From Collinsella aerofaciens (GTDB lineage: Bacteria; Actinomycetota; Coriobacteriia; Coriobacteriales; Coriobacteriaceae), in NCBI RefSeq assembly GCF_902364945.1, contig NZ_CABJFS010000002.1, positions 124,001-188,000 of the forward strand: a stretch of DNA of 64,000 nucleotides, read 5' to 3'. Within the stretch, counting starts at the first letter, position 1; each line of letters starts with the position of its first letter. Under the pieces are notes generated by a model. That model worked only from the letters and a program-made list of their open reading frames with translations, was not told where the DNA came from and searched no databases. A program made the position numbers and the translations under genes. Shown here piece by piece: positions 45,800 to 55,384 of this stretch.

Positions 45800-47989
45800 C
45801 TAAATCAATTTGGTCGACTCCAGCTTTTCGATGATCCAGTCGTTGGCCTTGATGACCGGGCGGCGGAAGACGACGCCCAGGCCCAGCGACGGAATCAGGT
45901 AGCTCGCCAAGATACCCAGCTCAATCCAGTACTCCATATGGTAGGCGCCAGCCATGGCGGCGTGCATGGCGTTGATGCCGTGGGTAAACGGCAGGAACGG
46001 GTAGATCGCCTGGAACACGGGGCCGGTCATCTCGATGGGGAACGTACCGCCTGAACCGCCGACCTGCATGACCAACAGCACGACAGCGAGCGCCTTGCCG
46101 ATATCGCCAAACGAAACCGTGAGCGTGTAGACGATATTGGAGAACACGAGACTCGCGACCCAGCCCGCCAGCACAAACTGCAGCGGGTTGTCGCATTGGA
46201 TGCCAAAGAACAGGATGTCGCCCGCGCACACGAGTGTCGCCTGCAGCAGGGCCAGACCTCCAAAGAACAGGTAGCGGCCCAGGTAGATCTCGTGCAGGCG
46301 CACGGGGATCAGCTCGTTGATGAGCTCATCGTCAACCGATACCTTCATCATGGCCGCCAGCACGATCGAGCCGACCCACAGCGACAGGATCGTATAGAAC
46401 GGCGCCATGGCCGAACCGTAATTGCGGATCGGATAGACCGGCTTGCGGTCGAGCGCGACGGGGCTGGAAAGCGACACGGCCAAACCCTCGGGATCGTTGC
46501 CGATCATCGTCTTGATCGTGGCAAGGTCGTCCGACATCAGGGCGCCATCGAGCTCGTCCTTAAAGGCGCTGATCTTGTCCGATGCCTCACCCAGCTGATC
46601 GGAAGCCTTGTTGACCAGCGTCGCAGCCTTGGAGAGGCCCTTTGCGAGCGAGCCAGAGGCGTCGGTCAGACCGCTCACGGCGCTATCCAAGTCACCCGAG
46701 ATACCGTTCAGGGAATCCAGAACGCCCGAAATGGTCTTCTTGAGCTCCTTGGCCTTAACCGAGAACGTGGAATCGTAGTCGGACTTGGCTCCCGAGATAC
46801 CCGCCTTGGCATCGGCGATGGCCTGGTCGACCTCGGCACGCGAGTTGTTGACCTCCGCCATGCCGTCCGAAAGGGACTTTGCGGTCGCCGTCAGGTCCTT
46901 CGCATTGTTGCGGTACTCCACGGCAATTCTGCCCAGCGACGTCGCAGCGGACTCGAGACCGTCTTTGAGCTTGTCATCACTCACCTGGTCGGCAAGGTTA
47001 CGGAGCTGATCGGTCATCGCATCGATATCGTCAGCACGCGTATTGAGCGCCGCTGCGGCTTCGTTGAGCTGAGACACCGTAAGGTCAACATGCTGATTCG
47101 CGGCATCGAATGCCTTCGCAAGCTCGGCGGACACGTTGTCGAACGAGCCCGCGCTTCCGTCAATCGCCGCGTCAACGGCATCGTTGGCGGCCTTGAGCGC
47201 TTCCTTGGAATCATTGATGCCACTCTTGGCGTGCTCCATCAGCTGCTTCGTCGACTCATCAACGGTGCCCGTCTGCTTGAGCATGCCGCCCGCCGATGTC
47301 AGTGAATCGGACGTGGAGCTCAAAATGCCCGCGAGCGACGTCGCACTCGCCTGAACGTCCTGCAGGTCCTCGACCGAATCGCCCAGCGTCGAGGACAGAT
47401 TGGCGATAAAGCTGCTCACCTGGTCGGTACTCATATAGTCGAGCAGGCTGGACACGGTCTTAAGGCCAATGGTCGTGATGGTCTTGGTAAAGGTCTCGTT
47501 GACCTGACTCTGGACGGCGCTCGAACCCTTTTCAGTCACGATCTGTGCGATGGCGTTGGCCTTCTGATTCTCATAGAACTCGATATCGGCGTGCTTCACC
47601 TCGGTCGAGAAAAGCGTCATCATGTCGGCGCTAAACGTTTTAGGGATAACGACGGCAGCGTAGTACGCGCCCGACTTAACGCCCTCAATCGCCTTATCAC
47701 GGTCGTTGAGGACGACCCAGTCGAAGTTCTCGTTGCCGCGCAGGGTGGCGGTTACGTTTTCGCCCACGTTGACCTCGACGGGAATCAGATCGCTCTCGTA
47801 ACCCTCATCGGTGTTGACCACTGCAATCTTAAGGTTGCCGGTATTGCCGTAGGGATCCCAGCTTCCGGCGATGTTAAACCATGCATAGAGACATGGCACG
47901 ATGATCAGGCCCATCACGACGACCATGCCGATCACGGAGCGAGACACGTTTTGGACATCGCGCTTAAACAGGTGCAGGATGTTTTTCAT
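45800..47989 (-). CDS. YhgE/Pip-family membrane protein (second of tandem pair)
   Basis: 729 residues. It has one N-terminal helix ('VVVMGLIIVPCLYAWFNI'), a long extracytoplasmic region of about 480 residues rich in Ala/Ser/Asp heptads (probably coiled coil), and five or six C-terminal helices of ABC-2 permease type ('FYTILSLWVGSIVLAAMM', 'LPFTHGINAMHAAMAG'). The family includes phage-infection protein Pip and EsaA-like components. It begins immediately after the stop of the longer paralogue, so the two are coupled. Function is unknown; no EssC or WXG100 genes are nearby. Confidence 0.85.
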   Translation of the reverse strand: MKNILHLFKRDVQNVSRSVIGMVVVMGLIIVPCLYAWFNIAGSWDPYGNTGNLKIAVVNTDEGYESDLIPVEVNVGENVTATLRGNENFDWVVLNDRDKAIEGVKSGAYYAAVVIPKTFSADMMTLFSTEVKHADIEFYENQKANAIAQIVTEKGSSAVQSQVNETFTKTITTIGLKTVSSLLDYMSTDQVSSFIANLSSTLGDSVEDLQDVQASATSLAGILSSTSDSLTSAGGMLKQTGTVDESTKQLMEHAKSGINDSKEALKAANDAVDAAIDGSAGSFDNVSAELAKAFDAANQHVDLTVSQLNEAAAALNTRADDIDAMTDQLRNLADQVSDDKLKDGLESAATSLGRIAVEYRNNAKDLTATAKSLSDGMAEVNNSRAEVDQAIADAKAGISGAKSDYDSTFSVKAKELKKTISGVLDSLNGISGDLDSAVSGLTDASGSLAKGLSKAATLVNKASDQLGEASDKISAFKDELDGALMSDDLATIKTMIGNDPEGLAVSLSSPVALDRKPVYPIRNYGSAMAPFYTILSLWVGSIVLAAMMKVSVDDELINELIPVRLHEIYLGRYLFFGGLALLQATLVCAGDILFFGIQCDNPLQFVLAGWVASLVFSNIVYTLTVSFGDIGKALAVVLLVMQVGGSGGTFPIEMTGPVFQAIYPFLPFTHGINAMHAAMAGAYHMEYWIELGILASYLIPSLGLGVVFRRPVIKANDWIIEKLESTKLI

Positions 47990-50779
47990 TTATGCCTCAC
48001 CTCCTTTAGAGTGCTTGCCAAGCGAGGTGGTGTCCCCGTCGTTTACGTTTACGTTGTCAGCGCCGTCGGCATCTTGAGCCTTACGATGCGCACCGATATG
48101 CGACAGACGGCTCGTAGGCTGTTCGCCTCCCTTGGCGCCACGCTCGCTGGCGTTGAGACCAAACATGCGACGGGCGGCAGGGATGGCAGCCGTGTGCTCG
48201 CGCATCTCGCGGCGAAGGTCCTCGTCCGAAAGCGCCGAGATACGCATCTGGGTATTGAGGCTCGCACGGATGTATTCGATGTTGATGAGCCAGCCGCAGA
48301 TGGCGATAACCGAAATGATCCAGATAACGAGCAGGATGATCTTGCCGTTATTGTCGATATCGAGCACCGTCGAAAGCACAAAGAGCAGAACCTGCACGCC
48401 TACCACGGCGGCAAAACCGCCCTTGATGTAGTACGGGTAGCGATGCTCAAACGCCACGGCATGATCGAGCAGCTCGCGACGGTACGAATCCGAATCGAGC
48501 ATGACGCGCATGGCCGTGCGCAGCGAATAGCGCTGGCGCGGCAGGTCGTTGGACTCGCAGATCATGAGGCCCGTCGTGGAAAGCTGCTTGTCAAAGAGCA
48601 GGTTGAGGTTGAGCAGCAGCGGACGCAGCTGCAAGCCAATAAAGAGTGCGATGGCAAGGAACACGCCCAGGATGCACAGGTTGAACAGGTAGTTGAACGA
48701 ATACATGCCACCGACGGTCTCGCGCAGCAGGTTGATGCCATAGGTGAAGGGCAGCAGCGGATGCAGCCATTGGAAGAAGCCGGGCATCATCTCGATGGGA
48801 TACATGCCCGACGAGCCGGGGATCTGCACAATGACGAGGATGACGCCAATGGCTTTACCGATATGCTTAAACGTGGTGGACAGCGCATAGATGATGTTGA
48901 CGTAGGTGAACGAAATAGCGATGCCGCCCAGTACAAAGAGCAGCGGATTGACGCACTGAACGCCAATGACCAGATCTCCCACCGTAACGATGATGGCCTG
49001 CAACGCACCCAGGATCACCAGCAGCAGCCAGCGGCCAAAGTAGCCCTGACGCGCCGTAAAGCTACCGATGCCCTCGCGGTCGACCTCGAGTTTATAGATA
49101 GCGATGAGCACATAGCCGCCTACCCACAGCGCCAGATTGGTGTAGAAGGGCGCGATGCCCGAGCCAAAGCTCTTGACCGGATAGATTGACTTGGACGTCA
49201 GCTCAACCGGAGATGCCATGAAATCTGCCACGTCATTGACGTCGACGTCCATGAGGTCGGCTAACTCGCCCATAGACTCAGAGGTCTGCAGCGCCGCAAT
49301 GTCATTGGCGGCGGTCACGAGCTTGTCCTGAACCTTGGCAAGGGAGGCGTCGGTTTGGGACAGCGTGGTCTTTGCCTGCTTGAGCGTGGCGTCGAGCTGC
49401 GCCAGCGTGCCGCGCGCGCTCGCTATCGTGGGGGTCATACCCGACACAATGCCGGTCAAATCGCCCGAAACGGCGGCAAAGGAGTCAAGCGCGCTCGAAG
49501 CCTTCGGAAGTGCGCTCTGACCCAGATCGGTCTGAGCCTGACCGAGGTTAGCCGTACCGGTCTGAATTGCCGCGTTGAGTGCGTTGCTCGCGTTCGAGAT
49601 TGCCGTAGCGTCGTTTGCCATGGCGCTCGATTGTGCAGAAAGGCCATCCTTGATGCTCTGCAGCTTCTGGTTTTGCTCGCGAAGCGAATCGATGGTCGAT
49701 ACAATGCGCGCGTCAATTTCCTCGGAACCTGTCGACGTGTCATTAACGAGAATCTCCAAGTGCCCGATAACGGCCTTATTGTGATCGATCGTCGCCTGGA
49801 GAGACTCGAGCGAGTTGTCGATGCGGGTGGTCGTAGATGTGACCGTACCCGTTAGCTTGCCAATCGCAGCGTTCGCGGAGGCTGACGTCTTGGTGAGTGC
49901 AAGGCTACCTTCCGAGAGTGCCTTGGAGAGCGAGGTGATAGAGTTGCCCGCCGTGGCGCGAGCCTCGCCCAGCAGGTCGTTGCCCTGGGAGATTGCCTGC
50001 GTCAGCGACGGTGCCTGACCTTGCAAGCCGGCAAGCGCCGCATCAGCCGAGGCGATAGCGCCACTCGTCTTATCGATGGCGGCATTCATATCGCCAATCG
50101 AATCGCGCACCTCACCAAAGGTGTCGGATGCCTCGGACACCGAACTTGTCAGCGAGTCCTGAGTCTGGGTTGCCTTGTCCTTTAAATCGACACCGGCATC
50201 CTTGGCGATACTGGCAACAGTCTCGCCCACCGTGGAGACAAACTCCGAGTTGATCTGCTCCTCGATGGTGTTGGCACCGGTATCGGTGACCTTGGGCGCA
50301 ATGGCGCTCTTCTTCTCATTGACGTAATAGGTGAGCTTCGGCTGATGGTAATTGCCATCGAGCATCGAGACAAGATTGTCGGAGAAGTTCTTGGGGATTA
50401 CGATCGCCGCGTAGTATTCCCCGCTCTCGACGCCCTCTTTGGCATCGGCAGCCGAGTCGACGAAGGTCCAGCCCAGCTGATCGTTTTCCTTGAGCTGGTC
50501 GACCACCTTATCGCCTGCATTGAGCTCGCCCACCAAGTCATTCTGGGTGCCCTGATCGTTGTTGGCGATGGCGATTTTAATGCCCTGGGTATTTCCGTAC
50601 GGATCCCAGTTGGCAACGATGTTGTACCAGGCATACAGCGAGGGAATGACGCACACGCCCAAGGTAACCACCAGGGCGACGGGGTTCATAAGCAGTCGCT
50701 TAATGTCGCGCTTAAATATCGCAAAGGAGACCTTTGCGTTGGATAGTTTGCTGCCGAGACTCACGCTTGGACCATCCAT
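47990..50779 (-). CDS. YhgE/Pip-family membrane protein (first of tandem pair)
   Basis: A 929-residue paralogue of the next protein, with the same start ('VTLGVCVIPSLYAWYNIVAN', 'WDPYGNTQGIKIAIANND'). A long Ala/Ser/Thr-rich coiled-coil-like ectodomain (about 190-500) and ABC-2-type helices ('FYTNLALWVGGYVLIAIY', 'LPFTYGINLLRETVGG') follow. Unlike its partner it has a C-terminal extension of about 190 residues with two more helices and a charged cytoplasmic tail ('TTSLGKHSKGGEA'). The pair may form a heteromeric envelope complex; this is inference. Confidence 0.85.
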   Translation of the reverse strand: MDGPSVSLGSKLSNAKVSFAIFKRDIKRLLMNPVALVVTLGVCVIPSLYAWYNIVANWDPYGNTQGIKIAIANNDQGTQNDLVGELNAGDKVVDQLKENDQLGWTFVDSAADAKEGVESGEYYAAIVIPKNFSDNLVSMLDGNYHQPKLTYYVNEKKSAIAPKVTDTGANTIEEQINSEFVSTVGETVASIAKDAGVDLKDKATQTQDSLTSSVSEASDTFGEVRDSIGDMNAAIDKTSGAIASADAALAGLQGQAPSLTQAISQGNDLLGEARATAGNSITSLSKALSEGSLALTKTSASANAAIGKLTGTVTSTTTRIDNSLESLQATIDHNKAVIGHLEILVNDTSTGSEEIDARIVSTIDSLREQNQKLQSIKDGLSAQSSAMANDATAISNASNALNAAIQTGTANLGQAQTDLGQSALPKASSALDSFAAVSGDLTGIVSGMTPTIASARGTLAQLDATLKQAKTTLSQTDASLAKVQDKLVTAANDIAALQTSESMGELADLMDVDVNDVADFMASPVELTSKSIYPVKSFGSGIAPFYTNLALWVGGYVLIAIYKLEVDREGIGSFTARQGYFGRWLLLVILGALQAIIVTVGDLVIGVQCVNPLLFVLGGIAISFTYVNIIYALSTTFKHIGKAIGVILVIVQIPGSSGMYPIEMMPGFFQWLHPLLPFTYGINLLRETVGGMYSFNYLFNLCILGVFLAIALFIGLQLRPLLLNLNLLFDKQLSTTGLMICESNDLPRQRYSLRTAMRVMLDSDSYRRELLDHAVAFEHRYPYYIKGGFAAVVGVQVLLFVLSTVLDIDNNGKIILLVIWIISVIAICGWLINIEYIRASLNTQMRISALSDEDLRREMREHTAAIPAARRMFGLNASERGAKGGEQPTSRLSHIGAHRKAQDADGADNVNVNDGDTTSLGKHSKGGEA

Positions 50780-50965
50780 CCTGTCGTTGAATCAAATCGT
50801 ACTATCAAAAACCATTGTACGTAGGCGCTTTAGCGTCTCGAAGCACAATGGTATTGAGTTTTGCGGGTAGCAATATACTACGAAGATTAGTTAACGTACA
50901 GTTGTACAGTATCTCAAATTTCAGCAGGTCACAAAACCACAACCCGCACAAATTAGCAATCCGAA

Positions 50966-51021
50966 TAGTCATCGGGGGCGTTCTTAAACGACTACTCAAA
51001 CAAGAACGTCCCCGATGACTA
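50966..51021. repeat. 20-bp stem palindromic element
   Basis: Arms 50966-50985 and 51002-51021 pair along 20 nt with a single G-T wobble, around a 16-nt loop (AAACGACTACTCAAAC). It sits in the 430-bp non-coding gap between htpG and the YhgE-type gene, adjacent to two further palindromes. Confidence 0.7.
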
Positions 51022-51064
51022 CTTAGGGCCACGAAAGCGTCGCAGGTTGAGCATAAGTCAGCGA

Positions 51065-51162
51065 AAACGCCCCTAAGCGAGCAAGGTGACGTGAAAGAGG
51101 AGGGAAGCGTACTTTGGTACGCGGCCGACGATTGAACGTCAGATTGCCGCTTAGGGGCGTTT
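51065..51162. repeat. Nested hairpin element of 98 bp
   Basis: Perfect 15-bp outer arms (AAACGCCCCTAAGCG at 51065-51079 and complement at 51148-51162) enclose successive inner stems: GCAA/TTGC, TGACGT/ACGTCA and GCGTAC-TTTG-GTACGC (51107-51122). No coding potential. The ordered nesting suggests a defined RNA or cruciform fold. Confidence 0.7.
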
Positions 51163-51172
51163 GCAGCGTCGA

Positions 51173-51205
51173 GTAGTTACGCGGTTCGTAGAACCGCGTA
51201 ACTAC
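51173..51205 (-). terminator. Perfect 15-bp hairpin directly after htpG
   Basis: GTAGTTACGCGGTTC, loop GTA, and the exact complement, beginning 4 bp after the htpG stop codon. There is no strong T-tract; it may stabilise or end the transcript. Confidence 0.7.
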
Positions 51206-51209
51206 CCAA

Positions 51210-53234
51210 TTACATAAGCTCGCAGACAGCTGCTGCGAAGGCAACGGGGTCCTCAGGGAGGATGCCCTCGACCAGCAGGGCCTGATCGTAGAGCAGGCCG
51301 GAGTACTGCTTGATCTTGTCGGCGTCGCCGGCCTTCTGGGCAGCGACGAGCTTGGCGAAGACCGGGTGTTTGGCGTTGAGCTCGAGCACGCGCTGGCTCT
51401 TGGGCATACCGTCGGGCGCGCCCTCAGGACCCTTCTGAAGCACCTTCTCCATCTCGAGCGAAAGCGGACCCTCGGTGGTGATGCAAGCGGGGGCATCGGT
51501 CAGGCGCGCGGAGACGGCAACTTTCTCGACCTTGTCACCGAGCGCCTCCTTCATAGCGCTAAAGAGGTCCTCGTTCTCCTTGGTGGCGTCCTCGGCCTCC
51601 TTCTTCTCGTCCTCGGTCGCCAGATCAAGATCGCCAGTCGCGACGTTCTTGAGCTCCAGGTGACGATCCTCGACCTCGGGCTCGGCACCGTCGGCAACGG
51701 CCTTCTCGACAGCCTCGCGGGCGGCGTCGTCTTCGTAGATCTTAGGCATATCGGCGGCAACGTACTCACGCATAGCCTGGAACGTAAACTCATCCACATC
51801 CTGCGTCAGCAACAGCACGTCATAGCCGCGCTCGAGCACGCCCTTTACCACGGGCATCTTGGCCAAGCGCTCACGCGAGTCGCCGGCGGCGTAGTAGATG
51901 GCCTTCTGATCCTCGGGCATGCCCTTGGCATACTCGGCCAGGGTAATCATCTTCTGCTCCTTGGCAGACCAGAACAGTAGCAGGTCGGCGAGCTCATCGG
52001 CCTTCATGCCATAGCTCGAGTAGATGCCGTACTTAAGGCCGCGGCCAAAGTTCTCAAAGAACTTCTCGTAGGCCTCGCGGTCGTTGTCGCGCATGTCCTC
52101 AAGATCGGCAGTGATCTTCTTCTCGACACGCTTGGCAATGGCCTTGAGCTGACGGTTCTGTTGCAGCGTCTCACGCGAAATATTGAGCGTCACGTCGGCA
52201 GAGTCCACGACACCGCGCACAAAGTTGTAGTAGTCGGGCAGCAAGTCGTCGCACTTCTCCATAATCAGCACGTTGGAACTGTAGAGCGCCAGGCCCTTCT
52301 CGTAGTCCTTGCTGTACAGATCGAACGGGGCGCGACCCGGCACAAACAGCAGCGCATCGTACTCAAGCGTACCCTCGGCATGGAAGCTGATAGTGCGCGC
52401 GGGATCGTCAAAGTCGTGGAACGTGGACTTGTAGAACTCGTTGTAATCCTTCTGCTCAACGTCGGAGCTGCGCTTTTTCCAAATCGGCGTCATGGAGTTG
52501 ATGGTCTCGAGCTCCTGGTAGTCCTCGTACTCGGGCTTGTAGTCGTCGCCGGCGTCCTCGGGCTTGGGTTTCTGGCGGCTCTTGCTCACCATCATCTGAA
52601 TCGGGTAGCGCACATAGTTGCTGTACTGCTGAATCAGGCTCTTGAGGCCCCACTCGGTCAGGAAGCGATCGTAGGTCTCGGCCTCGCCGTCGGCGTCGAG
52701 CTTCTCGTTCTCGCGCAGCGTCAGGATGACATCGGTACCGTGCTCAGCACGCTCGCCATCCTCGATGGTGTAGCCCTCAAGACCGTCGGACTCCCAAACG
52801 TGGGCGGTGTCCTCGCCATAGGCGCGGCTGACAACCTTTACGTGGCTGGCAACCATAAAGGCAGAGTAGAAGCCCACGCCAAACTGACCGATGATGTCGA
52901 CATCGGAACCCTGCTGCTCGGCGTTCTCAGTCTTAAACTCCTCGGAGCCGGAATGGGCGATGGTGCCCAGATTGCGCTCGAGCTCCTCGGCGGTCATGCC
53001 GATACCGTTATCCGAAATGGTGATGGTACGGGCATCTTTATCAAAGGAAACACGGATGGCCAGGTCGCCCTGGTCGAGCTTGACACTCGGATCCTGCAGG
53101 CTCTTAAAGTTGAGCTTGTCGACGGCATCGCTCGCGTTGGAGATAAGCTCGCGCAGGAAGATTTCCTTATTGGTGTAGATGGAGTTGATCATGAGGTCGA
53201 GCAGTTTTTTGCTCTCGGTCTTAAATTGACGCAT
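51210..53234 (-). CDS. htpG: Molecular chaperone HtpG (Hsp90)
   Basis: A 674-residue ATP-dependent chaperone. The GHKL ATPase domain is N-terminal ('NKEIFLRELISNASDAVDKL', 'ITISDNGIGMT', 'IGQFGVGFYSAFMVA'), followed by the middle domain ('YVRYPIQMMV', 'NISRETLQQNRQLKAI') and the dimerisation domain. The middle-to-C-terminal linker holds an acidic insert ('LATEDEKKEAEDATKENED'). Start ATG 53234 follows AAAGGA. No HrcA or HspR site was recognised upstream. Confidence 0.96.
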   Translation of the reverse strand: MRQFKTESKKLLDLMINSIYTNKEIFLRELISNASDAVDKLNFKSLQDPSVKLDQGDLAIRVSFDKDARTITISDNGIGMTAEELERNLGTIAHSGSEEFKTENAEQQGSDVDIIGQFGVGFYSAFMVASHVKVVSRAYGEDTAHVWESDGLEGYTIEDGERAEHGTDVILTLRENEKLDADGEAETYDRFLTEWGLKSLIQQYSNYVRYPIQMMVSKSRQKPKPEDAGDDYKPEYEDYQELETINSMTPIWKKRSSDVEQKDYNEFYKSTFHDFDDPARTISFHAEGTLEYDALLFVPGRAPFDLYSKDYEKGLALYSSNVLIMEKCDDLLPDYYNFVRGVVDSADVTLNISRETLQQNRQLKAIAKRVEKKITADLEDMRDNDREAYEKFFENFGRGLKYGIYSSYGMKADELADLLLFWSAKEQKMITLAEYAKGMPEDQKAIYYAAGDSRERLAKMPVVKGVLERGYDVLLLTQDVDEFTFQAMREYVAADMPKIYEDDAAREAVEKAVADGAEPEVEDRHLELKNVATGDLDLATEDEKKEAEDATKENEDLFSAMKEALGDKVEKVAVSARLTDAPACITTEGPLSLEMEKVLQKGPEGAPDGMPKSQRVLELNAKHPVFAKLVAAQKAGDADKIKQYSGLLYDQALLVEGILPEDPVAFAAAVCELM

Positions 53235-53436
53235 GTGCAGTCCTTTCGCGCTACCCCCGTCCGCAAAAACGGCCCGGTTGCCCGAGCCGCATTGCAGACC
53301 TGCTATGTTCAGACTTAGATTTTATAACCCATTAGCGCGCATATATACATACGGAATCGAAAAACTGTATGTCCAAACGCTCTGATGCACCAATTGCCAA
53401 GGAGTGTCCCCGACTGCCGGCAGGAAAGGAACGTCC

Positions 53437-53937
53437 CTATCTGCCATCTACGCGCTTGGCCATCCAAACATGGGGCTGGCCCTCGTCTTCGTAGTCCACC
53501 GGGGCAATCTGCGTGTAACCCGCCTTGGCATAGAGTGGTAGCACGTATTCCTGCGCGTGCAGCTTAATGAGCTTGGAGCCGGCATCACGCGCGCACGTAT
53601 CACTGGCCTCGACAATCTTGCTCGCCAGACCGCGGCGACGCATTGGGGATAGCACCGCAACGCGGCCCATAATATAGGTCTCCCCCGCCGCGACGCCTTC
53701 GTCCATATCGCACGCCGGCGAAACCGGGGCCTCTGCATCTGCCGCGCGCTCCAGTTCCTCGGGAAACACGCGCGAGCAGCCGGCAAGCTCGCCGTCTACA
53801 TAGAGTGTCACATGAATGCAGTTCGGATCCTCGTCGATAGCGTCGAACTCATTCTCGTAGCCCTGCTCGTCCATAAAAACGACGCGGCGCACCAACGCCG
53901 CGTCGTCAAAGCATCCCGTCTTAAGTTGGATATCCAT
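53437..53937 (-). CDS. GNAT-family N-acetyltransferase
   Basis: 166 residues from ATG 53937 (GAAAGGG upstream). The acetyl-CoA binding core is clear: 'YIMGRVAVLSPMRRRGLASK' with the R/QxxGxG/A motif, then 'LHAQEYVLPLYAKAGYTQI'. The ElaA-like branch fits best, and the N-terminal 'ALVRRVVFMDEQGY' agrees. Substrate unknown. It lies 40 bp from the cpsB-type gene on the same strand and could share its transcript. Confidence 0.88.
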   Translation of the reverse strand: MDIQLKTGCFDDAALVRRVVFMDEQGYENEFDAIDEDPNCIHVTLYVDGELAGCSRVFPEELERAADAEAPVSPACDMDEGVAAGETYIMGRVAVLSPMRRRGLASKIVEASDTCARDAGSKLIKLHAQEYVLPLYAKAGYTQIAPVDYEDEGQPHVWMAKRVDGR

Positions 53938-53976
53938 AGCTGCCCTTTCATTCAACGCGAACGTTAGGGACAGATT

Positions 53977-54627
53977 TTAGCGAAAATGAGCTCCGCGCAC
54001 GCTAAACTTCGCGCGAGCCTTCGCCAGACAGTCGTAATGACCCACGTTATGGGCATCGCTCGCGATGAAGCTGTACAGGTTCTGATCGAACAGGCGCTGT
54101 GCCGGCTTTTTCTCGCGACCAAAGCGACCGCCGGCAATAAAGTCCGCCGAAGCCTGCAGCTTGCAGCCCATATCGACCAGGCGCTCCGCCACGCTTACAT
54201 CCTTTTGAACCGCACGATAGCGCTCAGGATGAGCGATGATCACCTGATAGCCACGGCACTGCAAATCGTAAATCGTGTTCTCGTACTCTCTAAACGCATA
54301 CGCATCGGCATGCGTCGAAAGCTCGAGCAGAAACTCGTTGGTCCCATCGAAATGCAAGTGATCCGCGGCATCGATACCAAGCTCAACGAGCTTTCGATGG
54401 TTGACCTCGAAGCCCATCTGGAGCGGAAAACCGTCAGCGTTATCGCGCAGCAGCTCAAAGGCATCCCACATCTTGTCGTAATCAAAATAGGGATCACGGC
54501 AGTGAGGAGTGCAAACGATTCTGGTTACACCGGCCCGCTTGGCAGCCTCGAGCATCGCCAAGCTCTCTTCGAGATCGGCGGCGCCGTCGTCTACACCCGG
54601 CAAGATATGGCAATGAATGTCACGCAT
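53977..54627 (-). CDS. CpsB/YwqE-family tyrosine-protein phosphatase (PHP fold)
   Basis: 216 residues. Metal-binding PHP motifs: 'DIHCHILPGVDDG' at the start, 'IVCTPHCRDPYF', 'GFEVN', 'IIAHPERYRAV' and 'FIASDAHNVGHYD'. Such Mn-dependent enzymes dephosphorylate the Tyr tail of the adjacent bacterial tyrosine kinase and so control polysaccharide assembly. It follows the kinase gene by 17 bp in the order chain-length regulator, kinase, phosphatase. Confidence 0.93.
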   Translation of the reverse strand: MRDIHCHILPGVDDGAADLEESLAMLEAAKRAGVTRIVCTPHCRDPYFDYDKMWDAFELLRDNADGFPLQMGFEVNHRKLVELGIDAADHLHFDGTNEFLLELSTHADAYAFREYENTIYDLQCRGYQVIIAHPERYRAVQKDVSVAERLVDMGCKLQASADFIAGGRFGREKKPAQRLFDQNLYSFIASDAHNVGHYDCLAKARAKFSVRGAHFR

Positions 54628-54644
54628 AGGTCAGCCTTAATCAA

Positions 54645-55382
54645 CTAAACGTTTGCTCGGTTGGTGAAGATGCCCTTTTTGGAAGTGCCCTGATCGTCGG
54701 AGCCCTTCTTAACCTTCTTACCGTCCTTGGTGTAGTAAGAATAGTAGTACTCGCTGGTCTCGGTCTCACAGTAATTCATGACGGTACCGATGAGCTTGAC
54801 CTTCTCGGACTTCTTAAGCTGGGCGATAGCGTTGAGCGCCTCTTCGCGCTTGGTAAAGTCCTCGCGCACCACGAACAGCGCGCCGTCGGTCAAGCTGGCA
54901 ATCTCGGCAGCATCGATGAAGGTGCCGACCGGAGGAGCATCGAAGATGACGTACTGGAACTTGGCGGACAGTGCCTTTACCAGCTTGGCAAAGCGATGGG
55001 AGACGATGATGTCGGCAGGATTGGGAATGTGCGGCTCGGCATCGAGGAAGTAGAAGTTCTTCTGACCCGTCTCGACAATTGCCTGGTCAATGGAGATCTG
55101 CTCGGAAAGGACCGCATAGAGTCCGCCGCGCGAACGAACGCCGAGCATATCGGAAAGGGACCTGCGGCGCATATCGGCCTCGACCAGGAGCACGGACTTG
55201 CCGCTCGTGGCGATTGCCTGAGCAAGGTTAACGGAAACCGTAGACTTGCCCTCGTTGGGAATCGAGGAGGTAACGGTGATGGTGCGAATGGGGTCATCCA
55301 CGCTCGCAAAGCGGATGTTGGCCAGAAGGGTCTTGGCGGCATTCTGTACAACGAGCTTATCGGTGTTCTTTGCCTTAGCCAT
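54645..55382 (-). CDS. CpsD/CapB-family bacterial tyrosine kinase
   Basis: 245 residues, a cytoplasmic BY-kinase without its own membrane part. Walker A 'SSIPNEGKSTVSVNLAQ' (near 40), Walker A' 'VLLVEADMRRRS' and Walker B 'YVIFDAPPVG' are intact. A Tyr-rich autophosphorylation cluster ('SEYYYSYYTKDG') lies near residue 210. It works with the membrane adaptor encoded 2 bp upstream and the phosphatase encoded downstream to time capsule or exopolysaccharide synthesis. Confidence 0.94.
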   Translation of the reverse strand: MAKAKNTDKLVVQNAAKTLLANIRFASVDDPIRTITVTSSIPNEGKSTVSVNLAQAIATSGKSVLLVEADMRRRSLSDMLGVRSRGGLYAVLSEQISIDQAIVETGQKNFYFLDAEPHIPNPADIIVSHRFAKLVKALSAKFQYVIFDAPPVGTFIDAAEIASLTDGALFVVREDFTKREEALNAIAQLKKSEKVKLIGTVMNYCETETSEYYYSYYTKDGKKVKKGSDDQGTSKKGIFTNRANV

Positions 55383-55384
55383 GC

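Noticed and set aside
45800..50779. Type VII secretion locus built on the YhgE/Pip proteins
   Set aside because: No EssC-type ATPase, EssB, WXG100 or LXG genes are seen on either side.
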